The notes below the pieces were generated by a model. The model was not told where the DNA came from. It worked only from the letters and a program-made list of their open reading frames with translations, and ran no database searches. Of a stretch of 64,000 nt of DNA, positions 36,516 to 48,500 are shown piece after piece. Origin of the DNA: Adineta ricciae. Its lineage: Eukaryota; Rotifera; Eurotatoria; Adinetida; Adinetidae. The position numbers and the translations under genes are program-made. The stretch covers positions 1,459,849 to 1,523,848 of the forward strand of contig CAJNOJ010000002.1 in NCBI GenBank assembly GCA_905250025.1, given 5' to 3'. Each line of letters starts with the position of its first letter. The stretch's first letter is position 1.

Positions 36516-38666
36516 AATATGTAGAACTGAAACGAAATAACTGATTAACATCGGATCGGATTGTTGGATATTCATACACATCAGCACATTGATAATATCA
36601 CGACTATACAAACAGTTATAATACGCAAATCTTATCTGATGCTAACCACTCAAAGTAATACTTCCTCTGAGAAATGTTGTTTTGGACAGTCACAACGGCG
36701 CAAAGTTGGTGATTCTTCAGCGCAGGGAATGGAAGGGAATTCTAAACTAGATGAACGAATGAAAGTTGGACATTAACGGCTAGTGGTGAGTGGCCGATCG
36801 GAGGCAGGCCGACGAACAACTAGGCGTTTTATTTGAATTGCTTAGAGGAGATAAAATAAGTGAAAATAAACTGAGTTTTTATTCAGAGTAGTCTGAAGAG
36901 AATCGACGAATAAATTTTTATAAACAGTGTTCGTTTTTTACGAGTCTGGACAAATGAAGTGAAAGTAATCTGACATGAATGAGGCAGAGAATGAGCATAA
37001 AAGTGACTTCAATTCGAATCCAATTAGATTGAGATCTAAGAGAGAGCGTTTATCTACTAGTTTTCTGATAATTTCAGAAAAGGGTCAGCGAATCCAACGG
37101 ATGAGCGCTACTTGTATTCAATACAAAAACAAATCAATTTATCTGTCGATTAAATCGAAACCGTCTAAAGCACTATATTCTCTTTCTTTTAAGCTCTTTT
37201 CCATATGATATATCACAAACCTATGATTTCCTTTGTGTTTACCTTCTAATCTTTCTTCTTCTAGAATAAAATGCATAAGTTATGGGCCCCTTTCTCTTTT
37301 GCATCACGTGTCCAGCCTTCGTGTTATACGAATAAAGCTTTGTTACGAAAAACAATCATATAAAGTTGAGCAGTCGCTCAATATATGAAAGGTCATTAAA
37401 CCATGACATAAGACCTTTCCATTTACGTAAATAATGTGAAGTAGAAGCGATATATTTACTGTGAAAGATGATAATCAGAAAGAATAACGAATAACTCGTA
37501 ATAATGGATCAAATGATGGAATAGTCTGACAGGATAAGGACAAGTTAAATACATGATGGTCTCATGTGAACTAAATCATTCAAGAATGCCTGAGCAGGAA
37601 ATCAACGCGAGAAGAATCAGCGATAAAAGACAACTCGAGTGTTCGTATAGATTAACTATGAATGTAATTTCAACCATTGGCATGTTTATTCAGCTTAGCC
37701 ATTTCGCGTAAATATTCATTGAACAAGATGGAATTATTGGCCAATCTTGCTATGTGTAGGGACACCGGTTCCTCATCACTTCTTTTTTACGTATAAAAAA
37801 ATCTCCCACCATCTTTTGGAGTATCATCGAATAATTTCGAAATCGATCTGGAGACTGTTTCCATCTAAAAGACAGACCAGCATGAAAGCTTTCGTAAGGA
37901 AGTAAACGAACACGAAACGACATAATATCTAATCGATTTCAGAACAGGGGGCATCATCGGTTAGTGATTGACATTAGAAAGAGTTCAGTAAGAAGCTATT
38001 CCTTGCTTAGTTCAATGTGACACGTGAGAGAAAGTCAGGTAAATGATCGAAGTAGTTTTTCCTGATTATTTATCCAAATTATTCTACTTTACGAGTCGTA
38101 CAGTACGGCAATGTATTTCTACAAGGAAACCAGATAGAAAGTAAATAAACGAACGAAAAAGGGAGTAGGGCAAAGTTCATGTATTTGCGTACACTAAGAA
38201 CATGACGGCAATCATAATACTGTAGTAGAGACCTTGATAGACCGTATAATAATGATGGTCGTTTGATTGGCAACTGGAATGTTCAATCCGCTGACACATC
38301 TCTCTTCACTTGCCTACACGAGTACTATTACAGTTCTTTTGCTTGTCTCTATGTGATTTTCTTGTACGAAGCATCGCTGCTGATTGATCGAATAGTTTCC
38401 ATCATTCGCTTGTTATTTTCATGGGAAATGATTTTGAATGAAGGTAGGAGGGGAAAAGGAAGTCATACAAATCATTTGTCTGGAGTAGAAAACTGTTTTA
38501 AAAGTTAACGACAGCAGTCTCAATGACTCAAGTATTAACTGGAAATCAGAGGAGATAATCTAGACGCGAACTTGAAATATTCTCAATAAACTAAGTTCAA
38601 TTGTACCTATCAATTTGTACTGAACATCGGTGAAAATACCATTGTCACTTACACTTTCTTCTTACG
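36516..38666. other. Gene-poor region, 2.1 kb
   Basis: No gene recognised on either strand; open frames are short and lack motifs. Confidence 0.4.
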
Positions 38667-38726
38667 NNNNNNNNNNNNNNNNNNNNNNNNNNNNNNNNNN
38701 NNNNNNNNNNNNNNNNNNNNNNNNNN
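38667..38726. other. Assembly gap (60 N)
   Basis: A run of 60 undetermined bases, about 280 bp upstream of the first exon found for the Ig-domain receptor. Its missing signal-peptide exon could lie in or near this gap. Confidence 0.99.
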
Positions 38727-39007
38727 TAATAAGTATCGCTGATGTCGAGAAAGCATCGTTTCATATTTCACCGAACTGTTACTGTCGATCACGGATTTCT
38801 TTTCTTTTCATGTACGTGTGAAAGTGATGCATGATTTCATTCGAAAGAAGAATGAAAGAATATTAGTTTCATATGCTCAACAAAGAACAAACGCATGTGC
38901 CGATTGATCACATTCTGTGTGTACTATCTGTTTATTGTGAAGATGATACATCAGGGTTAGAAAATATTTCTTCGTGGAATATATGTCTCACATTTGGTTT
39001 GTTATAG

Positions 39008-41441
39008 GATATGGAGAATACTTTCAAACTATTCTTGTTCAACCACAATCGATTGAAGTTGCTGTTGGTGAAACGGTAGTTCTTGATTGTACTGTTTTCA
39101 ATCAATATGGTGATGTTGCTTGGTACGTGAAGAGAATCGAGAAGACTTCGTAGTTGCGATGGAATATTTCTGTTACTAGGTGTAAAGATGGACATTGTAC
39201 GATGGGACGAGAACGACCTTTATATTTCATTCCTCGATATGAAATCATCGGTGATAAACAAGCTGGTATGTATAGGCATGTAATGGAAATGTGCATTTCA
39301 GTTCTGTTCTTTAGGTATCAATAGCTTGAAAATTCGTCATGTGAACTTGGAAGACGATGGCATCTATCAATGTCAGATAGGTCGAACTGTTGAAGCACGT
39401 GAAGTTCTTTCGAATTTCGCTAATTTAACTATTCTGATTCCACCTGATCAAATATCTCTCACCTATGTTGTGCCTGATGGTGTCGTTGTCAGTGGAAAAG
39501 AATTTCGAATGCAATGTCAAGTATTGAACACACGACCAGCACCATTATTTACTTGGCAAACACCACCGAATATTCAAATCGTCAACGTTACCCAACAATC
39601 GACACCAATGACAAATAATAGTAAACTGTTGAAATCCATATCGACCATTACACTCATTGCGGATACAAAACAACATGGCCAAGAAATAAAATGTGAAACA
39701 ACTCATGTCGTATTGAATAAGTCATTGGTATCAACAACAATAATTGCTGTTGACTGTAAGTCAGAGAGTACGACCTATAAGATCAAAACTTTCGAATTTA
39801 GATCAGCCTGTTGTGAAGATCACTCTGAAGCCAACACAAATGTATGAAAATAAGGAATATTGGTTTGAATGCACTGCAGAAGCTCGACCACCTATTACTG
39901 AACTCGTGTACGTATGAATAGATTGAAACTTCATCGAAACTATGTTTCATTTTCATGTTATAGGTGGAAAACGAATAGTAGTATTCTTCAGCGAATGTCA
40001 CCCATGTTCGATGGAAAATATTTATTGGTTTTCAATGCTACCCGTCAAATGCATAATCAACACCTTTCATGTTCAGCATTGAATAGTGCTGGAGTAAGCG
40101 AAGATCTCGTTGTGCTCAATATTAACTGTATAGTTATTTCATCTTTCGACATTTCTTATGTCTTCTGTATTTCCAAATAGATTCACCACAATTCAAATCA
40201 TTTCCCTCGCCTTACACATTGGTACGTTTAGGTGATTCATTGACTCTTTCATGCATTGTCGATTCTAATCCACCAGCGAATATTCTTTGGACGAAAAATG
40301 GAGATTTCGTCGGTGGTGGCAATCAATATCAAATAACAGAAGTACATGAAGAGGATTATGCAGTTTATGCCTGCATAGCTGCGCTCGGAGGACATTTCAC
40401 TAAGATTATTGCATCAACAAAAGTTCATCCACCTGGTTTGTCTCGCTTAAGATTAGTATCGATGATGATGACGATGATTGATCGCTTCTATCGTAGGACC
40501 TCCTCATTTCTATCCACCACAACGCGTTTTGGCATCGAAAGGTTCGGAAGTTCTATTGAAATGTCAACTAGAAAAAGATATTGAACCAACTGTAAGACAA
40601 ATCGTTCGTTTTGCCAATGGCAGCCGTTGTTTCTTCATTCGATTAGAATGCGTTTTGGATATTCCAAAATGTTACATTGATGAACAACATGAAGTATACA
40701 GTCATACCAGTACGAGATGTGAAAACGATTCCTCGTTATGAAATCGGATTGATTATTCATAATGTTGAAGCGAGTGACTTTGGCGACTACGAATGTCATG
40801 TTACTAATCAATATGCCACTGAATTTGCTCGTATTCGTTTGGAGAGACGAAGTATGTCTATGTCGACTTTTCTATTTCAAAGATTACAAGCATCGTTTCT
40901 TTTCATAGGTACTCACCTATTCATGCAACTGGCCATCTATGTTTTCATAATTCTTTTACTAAGTTTGATTTTATTTACATCGTATCTGTGTTGTCATCAG
41001 GCTTGTCGAGCAGAAAAAAGTAGAAAAGAAAGACTTTTTCTAGAATATTCGCCATCTACTTTTTCCTTTTCTTTGTATTAGAACGTACAACGATACGACG
41101 GATGCGGAGAGTTCAAACGTGGTTGACGAGTAAACCTAGCATGTGGATTCACAACTTAGCAGCAACAGAAAAGGTTTTGAGTTTTGTTCGTTCTCTATTT
41201 CAAATCATTCTTTTCAATCTTTATATAGATTCCACTAACAGTTTATGACATGAATTCAGGTGTTACTCGAACGACTCTTGATCCGCCTGTTGATATTGTC
41301 GAGTGTTATACAACAATGATGAAGGATCACAAAGATCATGAATTAACTCGAATGTCTTTTTGTCATGATGATGATTATGAAGATCAATGTGATCAGATCT
41401 ATGAAACCCCTAATCCGACTTCTTGGCATATAGATGTTTAA
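39008..41441 (+). CDS. KIRREL: KIRREL/nephrin-like immunoglobulin-superfamily adhesion receptor (5' exon missing)
   Basis: Eleven exons in phase (39008-39122, 39180-39265, 39315-39755, 39802-39907, 39964-40127, 40181-40435, 40497-40591, 40647-40851, 40909-41019, 41082-41173, 41229-41441) encode 626 residues. Five Ig domains are visible, with Cys pairs and DDGIYQC or DFGDYECH ends. The first has the KIRREL-like features CKDGHCTMG and RYEIIGDKQ. One TM segment follows (LAIYVFIILLLSLILF), then a basic juxtamembrane stretch and a cytoplasmic tail ending WHIDV, a possible PDZ ligand. Five Ig plus TM matches KIRREL/Rst/SYG-1 cell-adhesion receptors, which recognise nephrin partners at cell contacts. 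No signal peptide was found: an upstream exon is required, or translation starts at an ATG at 38983. The last exon is duplicated just downstream and inverted at 63.7 kb. Confidence 0.85.
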
Positions 41442-41672
41442 AACTATGGNATTCCACTAACAGTTTATGACATGAATTCAGGTGTTACTCGAACGACTCT
41501 TGATCCGCCTGTTGATATTGTCGAGTGTTATACAACAATGATGAAGGATCACAAAGATCATGAATTAACTCGAATGTCTTTTTGTCATGATGATGATTAT
41601 GAAGATCAATGTGATCAGATCTATGAAACCCCTAATCCGACTTCTTGGCATATAGATGTTTAAAACTATGGG
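41229..41672 (+). repeat. Exact 222-bp direct duplication around a single N
   Basis: The last KIRREL exon plus a few 3' bases (41229-41449) is repeated base for base at 41451-41671, separated by one N at 41450. Zero divergence and the N at the junction point to overlapping contig ends that were placed side by side during scaffolding. The second copy should not be counted as an extra exon. Confidence 0.85.
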
Positions 41673-42555
41673 GTTTTTTGTTGTTGTTAGAGAGCAACAT
41701 ACACATTTATATATATATATAAATACAGAATCATCCAAATCACCAAGTTTCTTTTTCAGTTTACAAATGAGAACAAAAACAACAAATGGTAGAAAAAAAT
41801 GCGTGTCTATGTAGGATTTATCTGTACGCACACAAATACACACATGTACATACAATAACCAAATAAAATGAGACAAATCAAAGAAGATTCATATACTATT
41901 AGAGAAGTAGAAGGCATCAACTCTCACTTTATTGCAGATCAAAATCCATCTCGCATCTCTTTCACATATATACGTATAGGATCATAACTATAAATAAAAA
42001 CCATGTGTTTTTCTATCAATATCAATATATTCTGTGTCTGTCACTCCCTTTCACTCACTTCGCACACACACACATACACACTTAACAACATTCAAAGAGA
42101 TAGAGAGTAATCGAACAAAGAATAAGAACAAAGAAAGAAAACGAATGAGAAAAACGAGAAGAAAGTAAAACGGGAAAACAACAGTAAAAATAAAATAGTT
42201 GCTGTAACAGCTGTTCGCAAACGTACAAGAAAAAGAATAAACAAAAAAAAAACACAGAAGAAAAGGAGGATAAATCTGTTTATACGTATATGCAGATCAT
42301 GTCCGTGTGTCATCATCGAGAATGAAAAGAGATAAATAAAAAAATTTGCTTCTTTTCTCGTAACCAATAGTCAACGGTCAATCAACAACATTTAACAGTG
42401 CGAAGAACAGCAGATAGACAGTAAAAGAAAATGAGCCCATATGTGTTTACATTCATAAAGACGGGGATAAACAGAAGAAGAGATATAGAAAAAGATCAAT
42501 GGAGAAGAAAAACATGTTGTTGTGTGTGTGTATGTATTTTGAAATTATCTCACTG
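41672..42555. other. Convergent 3' region and inner end of inverted repeat
   Basis: Lies between the stop of the KIRREL-like gene (+) and the stop of FNDC3 (-). The first about 65 bp (to about 41735) match the minus strand of 63680-63747 (ggttttttgttgttgttag, agagcaacatacacattta). After that the homology ends in a (TA)n tract. The remainder is low-complexity with CA and GA runs. Confidence 0.6.
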
Positions 42556-45500
42556 TTATTGTTTTATGCCGGGAGAAAACGAAGTAGAAGAGGAAGAAGA
42601 AGAAGAAGAAGAGGAGGCATTATCAACTGATATTGATGAACCGTTCGTATATTTTGAATACATAAAATTAGCAAATATAGCAATAAATATTGCTAATAAT
42701 GTAAAACCAACAAAGATAACAATTGCCCATTGTTGATCTGTTAATGTTCGACTTTCGAATAATTGTATTGACTTCAATTTTCGACTCACTAATGAACGAT
42801 AACGATTTATTAATGATACTTTTTGTTGTTCTGAATAGTGATTATCATTTGCTATATGAGTATTCGATGATCTCGATACGGATAGTGCTGCAGCTAAATC
42901 TTCTGCTCGTGGTAGAACAAAATGTGTTGCAGGACTGAATGGACTGGTCAATGTAACACCTTCGTTTGTCGAACGGATGACACATACACGTACACGATAA
43001 TCAACACCGGCTTCTAAGTTTGTTGCTCGATAAGACGTTAATTCTCCATGATAGATTTCAATGTAGTCATTGTCTCGTCGATAGATTTGTAATTGAAGAA
43101 TGTAACTAATGGGATCATTTCCTAGCGATTTATGCGCTTGCCAATTAAATACACACGATGTCGATGTAATTTCAGTGATGTTTGGAGCTAAACGTTCAAC
43201 GAAGGAATAGTTATGCAGATGACATGGAATAGATAAGATATGTTCTACCTTTTAGTGGATTTGGTGGTGCTTTAGTTGTTGTAAATGTATGAATACCTGA
43301 CCATAGACCTGCGCCTGAATCGTTCTTTGCACATATACGAAAATTATATGAGGTATTCTCTTGTAACTTGTTGATCTTGTGTGAATAGGTCGTTCCAGTA
43401 TAAATGCAGTTGAAACTAAAGAGTCGAACAAATTAAATGGACATTTCAACCATTTGTGATTCTTTCACTGTGTTTACCTTCCATCTCTTCCTTCCATTTC
43501 AATGATGTATGTTATTGAACGAGAGGTACTCGTGGATGGCTCTGTTGACACAGATGCAGATGCTGATAGGACATGGTTGGTCGTACTGTTGTTCCATTTT
43601 AATTTTAATGAATTGCAGGTTACAGCGATACATTCTAGTCTCGGAGGGTCAGGTGGTAAACTTTTTGTTTGACTTTTAACAACTGATGAGAACGGACCAG
43701 GTCCGATTGTATTCACAGCTCGAACACGAATTCTAAAAGGCAAGGATGCTTCGCATTGAATAAGATGTTTTCACGTGTAACTCACCTATAGGCAGTATCA
43801 GGTAATACTTCGTCAATTGTGTATTCATTCAACTCAGCACTGACAAAAATCAACTCTTTTTCACCTATGTCAATATAATAACCAGTGATCGGTGACCCAT
43901 TGCTGGACGGTTCTTTCCAAGTTATAGTCATTGATGTTGATTTAGCATGGACTTTTACCGAGGTGACGGCAGACGGGATTGTAGCTGGTGTAACGCATGA
44001 GGCTAACATACTGTATGGACCAGCACCAGCAGAGTTAACCGCCTAAATAATTTGTTAATTATGGTTGATATAGTTTCTTTCAGAAAAATCGACTATTTTG
44101 CTTACTTGTACTCGGAAAAAATAATGTGTAACCGGTGTGAGACCTTTAGCTTCGTAGGTGCAATTTGTTCCGCAGTAGAGTTGCATGAAAGCTTCTGCTT
44201 CTTTCCGTGACCATTCGAGACGATATTCTGTGATAGCTGCACCATTATTCACACCTTCTTCCCAACTGATTAGGGCACTAGTGGCTGACTGACATTCAAC
44301 GAGGAAATTTCGCGGTGCTTCTGGCACACCAGGCCCAGAAAGAACATCGAGATACTCTGACCATGGGCCAGCCTGGAAAAAATGCGAAGCAAAATGACTA
44401 GTAACCCTGGAATTCAATGTGTATAACGTACTCCTGCACGATTAAAAGCGCGAACTTGAAATAGATATGGTCGACCGGGTAGTAAACCAGCAACAGCACA
44501 ATCGAGATTACCTCCGCGATAGACGACACGCGATGAACTGTCTGGATTCGTTACTTGCACTTCGAATTCTATAACTGGTGCACCACCATCGTAATCTGGA
44601 TAGGCTAAATGACAGAAGAATCTCTATAAGACTGCATTGTTTTCAATCATTTCGTACCCCAGCGAAGATTCAATGAATTAGCTTTGGGTTTGCCAGATAT
44701 TTTCGGTGGATGACAAGATGCTGGGGCGACAGCGGGTGTTTTTATTTGAGTGATTTCTGATGGATCACTAAGACCGCCAATATTCGAACATGACAAACGA
44801 AGAGAGTATGAATGTCCAGGTGTCAGTTGTTCCAGTAAGTATTCTCTTTCCAATCCATTATAAGTAACATGAAAGCCTATATAAAAAGAAAATTCGAATA
44901 AGAACTCTGTTTAGTTTCCGCATTGAGAAAACATCGGAACATGACGAAATGGACAACGATATTCGGGCACTTACCATCTCCAACTAATCGAACAAAACGA
45001 AATTCAAAAATTAGTTTCTAGGATGCATTCGTTTCTCTTTTCTTACCTTTGGATTCTTCTAACTCAAGGTGATATTGTTGGATATCAGCACCACCATCAT
45101 CTCTAGGTGGGTCTAAAATATTACAAATATTAAAATCGAACACGACATGATGAAAATTATCTTTTCATACCCCAAACAATTCGACATTGTGTTGCTTGTA
45201 ACTGTCCTTTAATTCGAGGCTTAGCTGGTGGATCCGGTCGATCAGGTAATGTTTTATATGTGACAATCGCCGAATAGTTACTTTGTCCTTCTTGATTGTG
45301 TGCTGCCAACTAAATCATAATCATCATTAGACATAAAAAAAAAAGTTCAATTCGACTTACTCGGAACTTATATTCGGTATTTCTAAATAGGTCAGTAACT
45401 GTATAGTTACACAACGGACCCGTGTATTTATTGCGAAAATAATTCGCTTCATCATTCATTTGTAGAGTAAATGCTTCATCTATTGGGCGTTGAGCCCATG

Positions 45501-48500
45501 ATAAAGTTAAGTGCTTGACGCCTTTTTCCACTAGAATGGGTGGATCTGGTTCGGTCGGAATAGTACCCAATGTACTATATCGAATTGTTTCACTAAATTC
45601 ACTGAAAAAAAAGCCCAGAGAGAATCGACTGAGCGAAGAAAAATAATTATGGATTATTACCTTCGTCCAATACTGTTCTCGGCTGCCAAACGGAACGCAT
45701 AAAACGTGGCAGGAGTTAGTTTACTTAGTAGGTATTGTTTCTTTATACCACGATACACTTCGACAAACTCTCGACCTTTACCCTGAAAACGAAGATTTCA
45801 AATGATTCTGAGGAAAGTTATCACGAACTAACCTCATCGTATTCGAGAATATAATTCAAGACTTTGGATCCATTATCAGCTGTTGCTGTCCATTTTAACG
45901 TCAGAGAATTTTTTACCCGACTACCCAATAGTTTAGGCGGAGCAGGTCGATCAGGTTCACATTGATCAGTTGTAAATGGAACGGGATTGGTGTATTCACC
46001 TTTACATGAATCAATACAAGCACATACTCTATTGTGAATAGAATTTAATCAACATATTCAGAAATAAGGTAAGAAGATTTACTTTAGATGATATTCTGTT
46101 GCTGGCTTCAGATCTTTCAACGTTATTTCGTTAGCATCACCACTAAAAAACAAGAATTTATCAAATATGACATGTCTAAACTTCAAATGATTAATTGGAC
46201 ATTTTGCCATGTCTTGTTATCGAAAACTGATAACAATTTTCTCATCCCTGGAGAGTAAGATGTTTTCAGTTAATCCAATTATCTAAAGCGATGCGAGATG
46301 CTCTTTGATCTTTGTCAACACTCGTAGATACATGTCATTTCATTATACTTATAGTATCTTTTCACAGATAGGTTCCAGACTCGTCCAAAGGCGAGCTAAA
46401 CAAAACTACGAGTAGGTATCATTCGATTGGCGATGAAAGCTCCGGGAATCAGGAATGTTTCCCATCTTTCCGAGGGAACTCCCACCAGTATGACAATGGG
46501 AGAAAGAAAACGAGGCAGCGCAAACATTATTCTTACCAGTAGACTTGTTTATATTTGGCATCTTTGCCTTTATCTGACAATAACAGTTCGTAAATAAGAT
46601 TAGTAAAATCGATCGAATATTCTGATTGTGATGACGTGGATGAAGTTGAACGTGGAGGTTGTATTCTTACTAGTACACTTCGACTTTCTATATCTTGAAC
46701 CTGAGAAGAATCACGAAATTATTTCTATTTGAAGCAAGACTTAACACATTTCTTACGATGGGTAGAGATAATTTGGAGAGACACTTTTCTATAATTTGCC
46801 GTTCTTTATCATATTCAGCCGAAGATGTTAAATCAATTGATTCGGTTGTCGGTTGAACAACCATTTCTGGATAGAATGTTGAATAATGCGTTGGTGGTAA
46901 TGGAGCTGCTGATGGATGATGGGGGTGATGATGAGCATGATGATGCTGAGGTTTATCAGAGCCATCTGTGATAGAATTATGAATATAGATTAGTCAAAAC
47001 TAAATATGGTCTAACTTACTCAAAGTGCCATTATTTACATATGAGCTCGTGTTCGTATTGGATGATGGTACTCGTCGTTTTTGTCCAGAACTATTCAAAG
47101 TTCGTGTGTTAGATGCTACACCTGTTGTTGCACAACTGTTTGTGTTTGTATTATATACAGGAGAACGACGTTGTTGATTTGATGTGGAATTTGTTGATGA
47201 TGTTGATATAGATGTATTTCCACTTGTCGCTGTCGTCGTTGTTGAACCATTACTTTCAGCTGGATGTATTAGACATTGTGAGGCTAGAAATGAAATGCAC
47301 GCTAATGAAAATTTGCATTACAGCATTTCAAATTGATCATACGATTAGTAGGGGATGACGTATGATTACAGCTTGAACGTGATGAATATGATAATGTATC
47401 ACCTGTGTAAGGTCCATATACATTTGGATTATGATATTGATGTGGATGCCCATACAATCCATTGTAGGGTGACGGAGAATAACCGGTATGCTAAAAGTAA
47501 GAAAAACAAAACAATTTAAATTCTATTTATTTGCTTTTGAAGTTTGTTTTTCAAGAAAAAGAGACTGAATTAATTAGAATACATTATTCTATAATATATT
47601 CGTCTATTTGCTTTTCCTCCTCTTCGTGTTCCTGTCCATTCATACCATGTGATGATGAGGTGGTGGAGGTGGAGGTGGTCCGGGTTGTGACATAATAACA
47701 TGTGTTAGTACACCATTCTCATCAAGAACCTGTTGAACCATATGTCCAGGTGGCAAATGTAAGGGTAATGGAAAGGCTGGTCCGTTCTCTGAGATCATTC
47801 TCACTGTTGCAGGACCTAAAAACAGATAATAAAAATAGACATTCATGCACTGTTGATTATATCTCGTTGTTCTATGACGGGAAAAAGTTCCCGCTTGTCG
47901 ATTTTCTCTTTGTTAAGACTACAAAAGAATCACATATTACCAAGCTGACTGCTCACATCAAGGCGAATACTTTGACGTATCAGCATCACGGACGTGGCAT
48001 ACCACCATCGGATGTAGAACAGAAGGCAGAAAAAAACGAGGAGAACCGATAGAGGATGATAAACTGTCAAACTTCGTACGTCTGTTTCATCAAAGGTAGA
48101 AAAGTCGAGCGAAAGGTCGTCTACGCCATACATTTGTGTTTATATACGTTGAAAAATAGGTAGCGAGATCAGAGGAAGAAAAACAGCCGCTGATTTGTAC
48201 GACCAGTCAGATAGTGGGTGAATAGTTGGTGGGAGAAATAGAATCATGACGTCATTCAAGCAATAATTATACTGACGATTATCTTTATCCAGGCACGACT
48301 GCATTCTGATTTATCCATTAGTAATAGAGCAATGAGTCGAACATTCTCCTTTTTCTTCTTCTTCTTCTTCTTTCTCTCGCATTATGTAAAGGAAATTGTT
48401 GTTACTAGTTCAACATTTTCTCTGAACGAGTCATCGACGTTAGCCACGCGCAATCCACATCAGTCATAATCACGCCCTTCTCCTGCATTCACTTTACTCT

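Noticed and set aside
41472..41663. Second downstream KIRREL last exon
   Set aside because: Base-for-base copy next to a single N; treated as an assembly duplication, not a gene feature.
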